Source: Acidobacteriota bacterium (lineage in GTDB: Bacteria; Acidobacteriota; Blastocatellia; Pyrinomonadales; Pyrinomonadaceae). Taken from it: a stretch of DNA of 7,864 nucleotides. A model generated the notes under the pieces. It was not told the origin of the DNA. It saw only the letters and a program-made list of their open reading frames with translations, and made no database searches. This document shows positions 1-6,205 of the stretch, one piece after another. The translations under genes were made by a program, and so were the position numbers. Where the stretch lies: NCBI GenBank assembly GCA_005790265.1, contig SXVE01000470.1, forward strand, positions 1 through 7,864. The letters are read 5' to 3'. The stretch's first letter is position 1. Every line of letters begins with the position of its first letter.

Positions 1-460
1 ATTCGCTTTTCAGCTCGCGGAAAAACGAAAAATCGAGATAAAGTTTTTCGTCGCCCGGACAATACAACGGACCGGTTGACGAACCGGCGGTGCCGCAGGC
101 TGACTGCACTTGGTCGGAAAACAAAACCAGCTTCGGTTCGCGGTAACGCACGCGCGACTGCTGCGGCAGAATTTTATTCCACACGTCTTCGGTGCTGCCG
201 AGCACGGAAGCCGCGAATTTTCGTTGATCGTCGTTCGCCTGCGGGTTATTCGGCGATTGCGGCTGTTGCTGCTGCTGCTGAACTTGCGGCGAACCGCCGC
301 CCGTCACTTCATTGAAAAGATTTAACGCCTCGTTGCCGCCGCACAAATAAATTACCAGCGATAAAAGCAAAACGCCGATGCCGCCGCCGCCGAGCGCTAT
401 TCCTTTGCCGCCCATTCCGCGCTGATCTTCGATATTCGAGCTTTCTCTTCCTCTTAACAT
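1..460 (-). CDS. ypfJ: YpfJ-family neutral zinc metallopeptidase, membrane-anchored, C-terminus off window
   Basis: Reading the minus strand from ATG at 460 gives 153 codons open to the window edge. The N-terminus (MLRGRESSNIEDQRGMGGKG) is the usual short basic/Gly-rich start of the YpfJ/PF04228 family. One membrane helix follows at about residues 21-40, then a Gln/Pro/Asn-rich linker (six consecutive Gln at 61-66), then the start of the folded domain. The segment STGPLYCPGDEKLYLDFSFF (128-147) matches the conserved family block 'TGPFYCPxDxxVYLDxxFF'. The zinc-binding HExxH is expected about 20-25 residues further on and lies outside the window, so catalytic competence cannot be judged. The family is predicted to sit in the inner membrane with its peptidase domain outside; its substrate is unknown to me. 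A GGGGGA ribosome binding site lies about 10 bases before the start. The gene is divergent from the hydrolase at 538. Confidence 0.85.
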   Translation of the reverse strand, partial: MLRGRESSNIEDQRGMGGKGIALGGGGIGVLLLSLVIYLCGGNEALNLFNEVTGGGSPQVQQQQQQPQSPNNPQANDDQRKFAASVLGSTEDVWNKILPQQSRVRYREPKLVLFSDQVQSACGTAGSSTGPLYCPGDEKLYLDFSFFRELKSE

Positions 461-490
461 TAATTTTATTTCCCCCTTTTTGATTTTTGA

Positions 491-519
491 ATTCTAACAT
501 TTTTGCCGGTCGCCGCGAA
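491..519 (-). promoter_or_regulatory. Extended -10 promoter for the YpfJ-like gene
   Basis: On the minus strand there is TGTTAGAAT (499 to 491): a -10 hexamer TAGAAT (5 of 6 to consensus) preceded by the TGn extension. A weak -35, TTCGCG (519 to 514, 3 of 6), sits 17 bases upstream. Transcription would start near 484, giving a leader of about 24 bases that contains the GGGGGA ribosome binding site. The element overlaps the region just upstream of the divergent hydrolase gene, which argues against extending that gene upstream to a TTG at 487. Confidence 0.5.
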
Positions 520-537
520 AACTTTTATGCTGAAAAT

Positions 538-1431
538 ATGAATCTCGAAGAATGGCGAAAAAGCGGAGCTTATTTCAACTACCGGAATTATAAAATTTTT
601 TATCGCTTTGAAAAACCGGCGAGCGAAGCGCTCGTCTGTCTGCACGGTTTTCCTTCTTCAGCGTACGATTATCACAAAATTTACCCGCGTCTCGCCGCCG
701 AATTTTCCGTTTTGAATTTCGATTTGATCGGCTACGGATTTTCCGCCAAACCGACCGATTTCGATTACACGACTTTTCAGCAAGCCGACGTTTTGCAGAA
801 TTTGGTCGAGCAATTAAACATTAAAAAACTGCACGTTCTGGCGCACGATTACGGCAACACTTTGACGCTCGAATTGCTGGCGCGCGCCGCTGAAAATCGT
901 TTGAGTTTTACGATTGAAACGATTTGTTTTTTAAACGGCGCGCTTTTTCCCGAAACGCATCGTCCGATTTTGGCGCAGAAGCTTTTAATCAGTCCGCTCG
1001 GATTTCTGTTCGCCAAATTCATCGGCGACGCCCAATTCAAACGAAGTCTCGCGTCGGTTTTCGGCGAAAAAACACAGCCGAACGCCGCCGAATTAAATGA
1101 TTTCGTTGAAGTTTTCAAATACAACGACGGCAAACGCATTACGCACAAACTGATTCGCTATATGACGGAGCGCGAAAAATATCGCGAACGCTGGCTGACC
1201 GCGCTGCAAACGATGAATCAGCCGTTTCGTTTTATCAACGGTCTCGCCGACAAAGTTTCCGGTGCGCATTTGGTCGCCAGATTTCGCCAGCTCGTTCCGC
1301 ATCAAACCGATATCATCGAACTGGAAAACATCGGACATTATCCGCATTTTGAAATTCCCGAAACGGTTGCGGACAAATACCTCGAATTTCGCCGCAAATT
1401 ATCAAGCGAGAACGCCCGAAAACAAGCGTAA
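538..1431 (+). CDS. MEST/PEG1-like alpha/beta hydrolase
   Basis: A 297-residue alpha/beta hydrolase with an oxyanion-hole motif HGFPSS (36-41), the nucleophile elbow AHDYGN with Asp104 as likely nucleophile, an acid candidate Asp238 (GLADKV), and catalytic His267 in IGHYPHFE. An Asp nucleophile is typical of epoxide hydrolases and haloalkane dehalogenases. Several stretches recall, from memory, the vertebrate mesoderm-specific transcript protein (MEST/PEG1): HGFPSSAYDY, LDFLGFGFS-like FDLIGYGFSA, AHDYGN, NGALFPETHRPILAQKLL, NDGKRI...RYMTEREKYRERW and HYPHFE. Cytoplasmic, since no signal peptide is visible; the substrate is unknown. ATG at 538 is preferred over TTG at 487 because the added 17 residues look unlike the family start and overlap the divergent promoter. 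There is no strong Shine-Dalgarno before 538, so initiation may be weak. Confidence 0.88.
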   Translation: MNLEEWRKSGAYFNYRNYKIFYRFEKPASEALVCLHGFPSSAYDYHKIYPRLAAEFSVLNFDLIGYGFSAKPTDFDYTTFQQADVLQNLVEQLNIKKLHVLAHDYGNTLTLELLARAAENRLSFTIETICFLNGALFPETHRPILAQKLLISPLGFLFAKFIGDAQFKRSLASVFGEKTQPNAAELNDFVEVFKYNDGKRITHKLIRYMTEREKYRERWLTALQTMNQPFRFINGLADKVSGAHLVARFRQLVPHQTDIIELENIGHYPHFEIPETVADKYLEFRRKLSSENARKQA

Positions 1432-1574
1432 AATCGCTTGCCGAACAAGAGGTTGTCTGGCGTAAATTATTGTTTCCGGAATATTAAAATTAATTTTGAA
1501 AAAAAAGAGCGGCGGATTTTGCGGCATCGCCACCTGTGTTATTAAATCGAAAAACTTCTTTTACCCGCAAAACC

Positions 1575-1604
1575 TTGACAGATGCGGACTTAGGCGATTA
1601 TTAT
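1575..1604 (+). promoter_or_regulatory. Sigma-70-type promoter of the HU gene
   Basis: A perfect -35 hexamer TTGACA (1575-1580) is followed after 18 bases by TATTAT (1599-1604, 5 of 6 to TATAAT). Transcription would begin near 1611, giving a leader of about 50 bases that ends in a strong ribosome binding site. This is the best promoter match in the window and suits a highly expressed nucleoid protein. It makes HU transcription independent of the hydrolase gene upstream. Confidence 0.8.
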
Positions 1605-1660
1605 CTTTCTGAACACTTCAAACAACGCTTTTCTTTCAACATTTTATAGGAGGAAAATTT

Positions 1661-1939
1661 ATGATCAAGCTCGATATTGTCAACGAAGTTGCCGACAAAA
1701 CGGGTGTGCCGAAACAGAAAGCCGAACAAGTCGTTGATTCGCTGTTTAATGCGATGAAAGACGCGCTCGCCGAAGGAAAACGAATCGAGCTGCGCGGATT
1801 CGGTGTTTTCGTTGTCAAACCGCGCAAACGCGGCGTCGGGCGCAATCCGCGCACCGGCACGGAAGTTCCGATTCCCGCCGGAAAAACCATCCGATTTAAG
1901 CCGGGCAAGGATTTGCAGGCGAAAGCCGTCAAGAAGTAA
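1661..1939 (+). CDS. hup: DNA-binding protein HU
   Basis: A 92-residue HU/IHF-family protein, the usual length. The N-terminal helical dimerisation part (1-40) leads to the core RIELRGFGVFVVKPRKRGVG (41-60) and the arm GRNPRTGTEVPIPAGKTIRF (60-79). The arm carries the RNP tripeptide whose Pro63 intercalates into the minor groove in this family. HU works as a homo- or heterodimer that bends and compacts DNA without strict sequence preference. HU is a better call than IHF because the protein starts and ends at HU length, with no IHF-type extensions, and is a single copy here. The start is fixed by an ideal ribosome binding site AGGAGGA (1648-1654), 6 bases from ATG. It has its own strong promoter (1575-1604) and a terminator-like hairpin downstream (1976-2030). 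Confidence 0.96.
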   Translation: MIKLDIVNEVADKTGVPKQKAEQVVDSLFNAMKDALAEGKRIELRGFGVFVVKPRKRGVGRNPRTGTEVPIPAGKTIRFKPGKDLQAKAVKK

Positions 1940-1975
1940 AATCATTTCAGTAAAAGTTTTTTCATTTTACAATCG

Positions 1976-2030
1976 TAAATCGCAAGTCTAAGCGCAGTAA
2001 TCGCTTGTGGTTTGCGATTTATTGTTTTTA
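1976..2030 (+). terminator. Terminator-like hairpin between HU and the M50 protease
   Basis: The outer arms TAAATCGCAA (1976-1985) and TTGCGATTTA (2012-2021) are perfect inverted repeats of 10 bp. An inner stem AAGCG (1990-1994) / CGCTT (2002-2006) closes a 7-base loop. The bases between the stems can add two G-U pairs and one C-G pair. A T-rich run TTGTTTTTA (2022-2030) follows directly. This fits an intrinsic terminator for HU. Because it ends only 8 bases before the preferred start of the next gene, it could also act as an attenuator or mask that gene's translation start. Confidence 0.6.
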
Positions 2031-2037
2031 CATTGCG

Positions 2038-3105
2038 ATGCAGGACTTTAATTCGATTGCCAATCACATTTTCAACGAGCGCGACGCGATGCGTCCGACT
2101 TTCAGAACGTGGGTTAAACACGCCGCGCTTCTGCTGCTCACGATTTTTACGGCGACAATCGCCGGAATTCTTTATCCGTTCGGTTTAATTGATACTTTGC
2201 CGACCGATCCGGAACCGCAAACGTGGACGGAGATTTTTTACTTCATTTTATCGCTGCCGATGCGTTATCTTTCGCTTATTGCGGAAGCCATCAGCGCGCT
2301 CGCCGTCAACGCCGAATTCATTATTGACGGGCACAGTTTTTTCGCTTTGGAGTACGGCTTAAAATTTTCACTGTCCTTGCTCTTTATCTTGATTTGCCAC
2401 GAAATGGGGCATTACGTCGCGTGTCGTCTCTACCGCGTTGACGCGACTTTGCCGTATTTTATTCCGACGCCGCCGCTGATCGGTCCCGCCGGAACTTTTG
2501 GGGCGTTTATCAAAATTCTGTCGCCGATGCCGTCGCGCCGCGCAACTTTCGACATTGGCGTCGCCGGACCGATTGCCGGATTCGTCGCGCTTTTGCCCGT
2601 CGCTTTTCTGGCTTTTTTGAATTTTCGGCAAGTTTCGCCCGCGTCGGCGCGCGCGCTCGAAAACAGCGGCGGAATTATTTTTTCCGATCCGCTGCTTTTG
2701 CAGATTTTCGCGCGCGTTTTTCAGATTGATTTGAGCATTCCGATGCTGCCGAATCCGTTTTATTTCGCCGCGTGGGTTGGACTTCTCGTAACGGCGCTGA
2801 ATTTGATTCCGTCCGGTCAGCTCGACGGCGGACACGCGATTTACTCGATTTTCGGCGAGAGAATTCATCGCATCACGGGAAAAGTCGCGTTTGCGGCGAT
2901 GACGATTTTTTCAATTGCGGGCTGGTTTCTTTACAGCAGTCCGAGCGGTTTTCTGTTCGCCGTGATTTTAGCCGTGATGATGCGCATTCGTCACCCGGAA
3001 CCGCTCGACGACGCGCCGCTCGACGGCAAGCGAAAACTCGTCGCTCTGCTCGTTCTGCTGATATTCATACTTTGTTTTTTGCCGTTTCCGCTGCAAATAA
3101 AATAA
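2038..3105 (+). CDS. M50-family site-2 protease, intramembrane zinc metalloprotease
   Basis: A 355-residue polytopic membrane protein with both M50 signatures: HEMGHY (His121, Glu122, His125) inside a hydrophobic helix, and NLIPSGQLDGGH (255-266) supplying the zinc-ligand Asp263 in the later helix. Between them, PTPPLIGPAGTFGAFIKI (143-160) and PSRRATFDIGVAGPIAGF (165-182) resemble the block typical of the cyanobacterial/plastid EGY-like S2P group. Hydrophobic segments lie near 28-48, 66-90, 106-126, 172-195, 243-258, 284-300, 304-315 and 334-350. No PDZ domain is visible, unlike RseP. Such enzymes cut membrane-embedded regulators; the target is unknown here. ATG 2038 is my choice; TTG 2005 would start inside the hairpin at 1976-2021, and ATG 2089 is also possible. 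None has a clear Shine-Dalgarno. It follows HU in the same direction, 98 bases downstream. Confidence 0.9.
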   Translation: MQDFNSIANHIFNERDAMRPTFRTWVKHAALLLLTIFTATIAGILYPFGLIDTLPTDPEPQTWTEIFYFILSLPMRYLSLIAEAISALAVNAEFIIDGHSFFALEYGLKFSLSLLFILICHEMGHYVACRLYRVDATLPYFIPTPPLIGPAGTFGAFIKILSPMPSRRATFDIGVAGPIAGFVALLPVAFLAFLNFRQVSPASARALENSGGIIFSDPLLLQIFARVFQIDLSIPMLPNPFYFAAWVGLLVTALNLIPSGQLDGGHAIYSIFGERIHRITGKVAFAAMTIFSIAGWFLYSSPSGFLFAVILAVMMRIRHPEPLDDAPLDGKRKLVALLVLLIFILCFLPFPLQIK

Positions 3106-3123
3106 TTTAGCAGTTGAAACGTG

Positions 3124-3155
3124 AAAAGAGCGGCGAAACATTTCGCCGCTCTTTT
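3124..3155. terminator. Bidirectional intrinsic terminator between convergent genes
   Basis: The arms AAAAGAGCGGCGAA (3124-3137) and TTCGCCGCTCTTTT (3142-3155) are perfectly complementary over 14 bp around a 4-base loop (acat). The GC-rich core is flanked by A on the left and T on the right, so either strand gives a GC stem followed by a T run. It lies between the stop of the M50 gene (3105) and the stop of the minus-strand gene (3179), exactly where a shared terminator is expected. Confidence 0.93.
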
Positions 3156-3178
3156 GCTTTTGCGCTCTTTGTTAAAAA

Positions 3179-4225
3179 TTATTCCGCCGTCTGCGGCAGC
3201 AAACCTTTGATTTCTCTGACCATTCGCTGAACTTCCTGCTGATCTTCGAGCGCGATCATGAAAAATTCGTAGCCGGTTTTGAAACAAACCAGACCGTTGC
3301 CGAAAAACCAAACTCCTTCGAGCAGCGGATTTCCTCCTAAAAGCCAATCAAGCGGCGCGCCGGTAATCGTTTTCGGGTTCAAAACGTTTGTCATCATCAC
3401 CGCGCCCGACGCAAACGCGAACGAACCGAGCAGCGGCGCGCCGACGGTTTTGACGATGTCGCGTTCAAACCGAATTTTCTCCGCTTCGGCGGCGGACAGA
3501 TCGCCGTTTTCAATGAGTTCTTCCTGCGCTTTCAAATAATCGTTGAATTGCTCGCCGAGCTTTTTGACCGACCACGCGGGCAGCGCCGAATTGAAAAGCC
3601 AGTGCGAGCTGATTCCCGTGAAAACCGCGCCGAGCGAAGCGCCGACCGCCATCGAAACGCCGGTTGTCGCCGCCTGCGCCGGATTTTCCGCAATCCATTC
3701 GCCGGTTTTTTTGACGGTTTGAAAAGTCGAATCAAATGCGCGCGTCCAGTTTGCGCCGAAATTAAAAGCTCTGGAGACAGTGTTCGCCGCCGATTCAAAT
3801 CCGGTGCGCGTTTCTTCGTACATCGCGCCCGCGCGAACGCCTGCCGCGCCGATTACTTCGCCCGCTTTTCTGCCGACGGTTTTAATCGTTTTTTCGGCTT
3901 CGACGGCGGTTTTGCCGAGCACGTCGGCGGCTTTTCCGCCCGCTTCTTCAGCCGCATCGCGCACGGGCGCGCTCGCCTCCCAAGCTTTTTTCGCCGTTTC
4001 TCCGGCGGCTTTAACGGCTTGTTTGCCGACTTCGCTTTTTTCGGCTTCGGATTTGATTTTCTGCACGTTTTCCCGCAAAACTTCCGCGCCTTTCTGCGCC
4101 GATTCTTTCACCGCTTTCGCGCTTTCCTCGAGTTTTCCGGTCAAATCAAGCTGTTTATCAATTTCCTCGAATTTCTCTTTGGTTTCGCGCTGCCACTTTT
4201 CAAAACGTTCCTTGTAATCTGCCAT
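3179..4225 (-). CDS. Unrecognised protein: helical Ala/Lys/Glu-rich N-terminus, hydrophobic C-terminal half
   Basis: I do not recognise a family for this 348-residue protein. Residues 1-150 are almost entirely Ala, Lys, Glu, Gly and Val in heptad- or 11-mer-like spacing with no Pro except at 87. This predicts long amphipathic helices resembling LEA, apolipoprotein or Tim44 N-terminal regions in composition only. Hydrophobic segments follow at about 184-206 (TTGVSMAVGASLGAVFTG, small-residue rich), 260-282 and 300-327, the last with FFGNGLVCFKTGYEFFMIAL. A charged helix (221-257) separates the first two, and a charged tail ends at 348. No signal peptide is visible. A membrane-associated or membrane-remodelling role is only inference. 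The start is supported by AAGGA 5-6 bases before ATG at 4225. It is monocistronic, convergent to the M50 gene and divergent from yacG. Confidence 0.85.
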   Translation of the reverse strand: MADYKERFEKWQRETKEKFEEIDKQLDLTGKLEESAKAVKESAQKGAEVLRENVQKIKSEAEKSEVGKQAVKAAGETAKKAWEASAPVRDAAEEAGGKAADVLGKTAVEAEKTIKTVGRKAGEVIGAAGVRAGAMYEETRTGFESAANTVSRAFNFGANWTRAFDSTFQTVKKTGEWIAENPAQAATTGVSMAVGASLGAVFTGISSHWLFNSALPAWSVKKLGEQFNDYLKAQEELIENGDLSAAEAEKIRFERDIVKTVGAPLLGSFAFASGAVMMTNVLNPKTITGAPLDWLLGGNPLLEGVWFFGNGLVCFKTGYEFFMIALEDQQEVQRMVREIKGLLPQTAE

Positions 4226-4315
4226 TTTTGTCCTTTTTGAATGCTCAATTAAAGTTGATTTATCGTTCGTTTTTTATTACGTTTCTTCTATGGTTTTAGT
4301 TCGTTTCGATGCTTT

Positions 4316-4344
4316 TCGGCATCTTAATACTGTCTGATTATAAC
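4316..4344 (+). promoter_or_regulatory. Candidate promoter of the yacG operon
   Basis: TCGGCA (4316-4321, 4 of 6 to TTGACA) is separated by 17 bases from TATAAC (4339-4344, 5 of 6 to TATAAT). Transcription would begin near 4351, leaving a leader of about 49 bases before the yacG start. It is the best match in the 174-base divergent region 4226-4399. I found no comparable promoter for the minus-strand gene starting at 4225. Confidence 0.45.
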
Positions 4345-4399
4345 CGATAGTTTATTTTCCGACCGAAATTTTATGTGTTAATCTTGGAGTGTTTTTTTT

Positions 4400-4606
4400 A
4401 TGCCTTTAGTGAAATGTCCGACGTGCGGCAGAAAAGTTGAGTATAACGACAACGAGTTTCGTCCGTTTTGCTCGGAAAGATGTAAATTGATTGATTTCGG
4501 CGCGTGGGCAGATGAAGAATACGCACTGCCGACGCAGGATACGGCTCTCTCGGAAGAAGATTTGGATCAAATCGAAAAAGTTCTAAAAGAAAAAGCGAAT
4601 CTATGA
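4400..4606 (+). CDS. yacG: DNA gyrase inhibitor YacG, zinc-binding
   Basis: A 68-residue protein with the complete YacG zinc ribbon: CPTCG (Cys6, Cys9) and CSERCK (Cys24, Cys28). This is followed by the family stretch IDFGAWADEEYALP (31-44), close to the usual 'IDLGxWAxExYxIP'. The acidic C-terminal helix (50-66) is also typical. In E. coli YacG binds GyrB and inhibits DNA gyrase; here that role is taken from family knowledge. GGAG (4386-4389) lies 10 bases before ATG, a slightly long spacing over a T-rich spacer. It is the first gene of a three-gene run; its stop overlaps the next start by 4 bases (ATGA). In proteobacteria yacG often neighbours coaE, which is absent from this window. Confidence 0.93.
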   Translation: MPLVKCPTCGRKVEYNDNEFRPFCSERCKLIDFGAWADEEYALPTQDTALSEEDLDQIEKVLKEKANL

Positions 4607-4881
4607 ATTTTTCAGCTTTATTTTTTCAAATCTCCGAAGGCGCCGGAATCGGTAGTGTGGGAGCAATCGGCATCGTGGCGGCGATTGCTTTCATTTTTAT
4701 TTTCGCCGCCAGCGCTTTTTTCTCTTACGTGATGCTGCGCAAAACCGTCAAAATGGCGTTCCGAATGCTGATCGTCGCGCTGATTTTGTTAATCGGTTTG
4801 ATCGGCAGCGTTTCTTTTTTGTGGTTCAGCTCCGGCGGCGATTCGGCGAAACCGCGTCCTGCCAATTCGCGCTCACGCTAA
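4603..4881 (+). CDS. Small two-helix membrane protein coupled to yacG
   Basis: A 92-residue protein of unknown family. Two hydrophobic segments are clear: about 18-44 (rich in Gly, Ala, Ile and Phe) and about 54-76. They are joined by a short basic loop RKTVKMAFR (46-54) that the positive-inside rule would place in the cytoplasm. The tail (77-92) is polar and basic (KPRPANSRSR). Its ATG overlaps the yacG stop as ATGA (4603-4606), so translation is probably coupled to yacG and no separate Shine-Dalgarno is needed. It lies 33 bases upstream of an MFS transporter in the same direction. No catalytic or binding motif is visible. Coding status rests on the overlap, operon position and protein-like composition. 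Confidence 0.8.
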   Translation: MNFSALFFQISEGAGIGSVGAIGIVAAIAFIFIFAASAFFSYVMLRKTVKMAFRMLIVALILLIGLIGSVSFLWFSSGGDSAKPRPANSRSR

Positions 4882-4914
4882 AATTTGAAAGAAAAAGAAG
4901 AATCTCACCATTAA

Positions 4915-6153
4915 ATGTCCGACACCGAACAGCCGGTTAAATTCCGCGACCGCTACAAAAAACTTCCGCGCAACGTGCTCGCGCTCAGCGTTGTCAGTTT
5001 TCTCAACGATACTTCGAGCGAAATAATTTACCCGCTTTTGCCCGCTTTTTTAGCTTTAACATTGGGCGCGACGCCGTTTATCATCGGCTTGATCGAAGGT
5101 TTTGCCGAATCGCTGGCGGCGTTTCTCAAACTTTTTTCCGGATATTTAAGCGATAAGTTCGAGCGGCGCAAACTGCCGGTTTTTCTCGGCTATTCGCTCG
5201 CCAGCATTACGCGTCCGCTGCTTTCGTTCGTCACGACGTGGCAGCACGTTTTGTTTGTGCGCGTCAGCGACCGCATCGGAAAGGGAATTCGCGGCGCGCC
5301 GCGCGATGCTCTGCTTGCCGAAAGCGTGCCGCCCGAACGACGCGGTTTCGCCTTCGGTTTTAATCGCGCCGCCGACCATCTCGGCGCGGTTCTCGGTCCG
5401 ATCTGCGGTTTCATTCTGCTTTCCTTTTTCGCGAGCAACGCTGAAAATCCGACGGCGCAGGAATATCAAAAAGTTTTTCTGTTCGCGTCCGTGCCGGTCG
5501 CCCTCGGACTTTTCGTGATTGTTTTTTTCGTCAAAGAAAACCGGCGCGAAAAATCGTCGCACGAGGAAAATATCACGCCGATAAAGTTGTCGCTCAAAGA
5601 ATTTGACGGCAATTTCAAACGATTTTTAATCGTCATCGCGCTGTTCACTTTATCGAATTCGACCGACGCATTTTTGCTTCTGCGCGCCGAACAAGCCGGA
5701 ATCGCGCCCGCGCTTTTGCCGCTTTTGTGGATGGTTCTGCATTTGAGCAAAGTCTTTTTCTCGCTTGCCGGCGGTCATTGGTCGGACAAAATCGGAAGAA
5801 AACGGTTGATTTTCGCCGGTTGGATCGTTTACGCGCTCGTCTACGCCGGATTCGCCTTCGTTAACTCCGAATGGCAGGCGTGGGTTTTGTTTATCATTTA
5901 CGGCGTTTATTTCGGTTTGACCGAAGGCGTGGAAAAAGCGCTCGTCGCCGATTTGGTCGAACCGGAAAAACGCGGAACGGCTTACGGCTTTTATAATCTG
6001 GCGTTCAGCATTACGGTTTTTCCCGCGTCACTGCTGTTCGGATTGTTCTGGGAGAATTTCGGCGCGCCGACCGCATTTTTAGTCAGCGCTTTTATTTCCA
6101 TCGCGGCGGCGCTCTTGCTTTTAACCGTACATCCGAAACGAATTCAAATATAA
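4915..6153 (+). CDS. Major facilitator superfamily transporter, substrate unknown
   Basis: A 412-residue MFS permease, the usual length, with 12 predicted helices in two halves. The loop 2-3 motif A appears in both halves: GYLSDKFERRK (76-86) and GGHWSDKIGRKR (286-297). The N-terminal half has SFLNDTSSEIIYPLLPAFL (28-46) and VSDRIGKGIRGAPRDALLA (117-135). These match a widespread MFS subgroup with a 'SFxNDxSSExIYPLLP' start and 'DRxGKGxRxAPRDAL' signature. The matching 'DLVEPEKRGTAYGFYNLA' (346-363) mirrors the N-terminal 'ESVPPERRGFAFGFNRAA' (136-153), showing the internal duplication. A charged central loop (207-233) separates the halves. It likely exports or imports a small molecule across the inner membrane by proton coupling; sequence alone does not show which. 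It is probably cotranscribed with yacG. No strong Shine-Dalgarno precedes 4915. Confidence 0.93.
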   Translation: MSDTEQPVKFRDRYKKLPRNVLALSVVSFLNDTSSEIIYPLLPAFLALTLGATPFIIGLIEGFAESLAAFLKLFSGYLSDKFERRKLPVFLGYSLASITRPLLSFVTTWQHVLFVRVSDRIGKGIRGAPRDALLAESVPPERRGFAFGFNRAADHLGAVLGPICGFILLSFFASNAENPTAQEYQKVFLFASVPVALGLFVIVFFVKENRREKSSHEENITPIKLSLKEFDGNFKRFLIVIALFTLSNSTDAFLLLRAEQAGIAPALLPLLWMVLHLSKVFFSLAGGHWSDKIGRKRLIFAGWIVYALVYAGFAFVNSEWQAWVLFIIYGVYFGLTEGVEKALVADLVEPEKRGTAYGFYNLAFSITVFPASLLFGLFWENFGAPTAFLVSAFISIAAALLLLTVHPKRIQI

Positions 6154-6205
6154 TTAAAAGCGCTTAAACTAATTCTCTACAAGATAAGATGAGCGAATTG
6201 CAAAA

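Noticed and set aside
487..537. A TTG-initiated 17-residue extension of the hydrolase
   Set aside because: It overlaps the divergent extended -10 promoter, and the extra residues do not resemble a hydrolase start.
1423..1440. CAAGCG/CGCTTG inverted repeat at the end of the hydrolase as a terminator
   Set aside because: A 6-bp stem with no T run after it; too weak to call.
1486..1497. AAAATTAATTTT palindrome upstream of the HU promoter
   Set aside because: It is only A and T in an AT-rich gap, so chance is likely; no second copy as an operator was seen.
1503..1531. AAAAGAGCGGCG, identical to the left arm of the 3124-3155 terminator
   Set aside because: The matching right arm is absent here, so it cannot form the same hairpin; probably coincidence or a decayed terminator.
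3548..4240. A 230-codon open frame on the plus strand, opposite the unrecognised minus-strand gene
   Set aside because: It is Phe/Arg-rich with no protein-like pattern and mirrors the Ala/Lys/Glu codons of the real gene, which has a ribosome binding site and terminator.
6158..6165. AAGCGCTT palindrome after the MFS gene as a terminator
   Set aside because: A self-complementary 8-mer with no loop cannot form a hairpin, and no T run follows.
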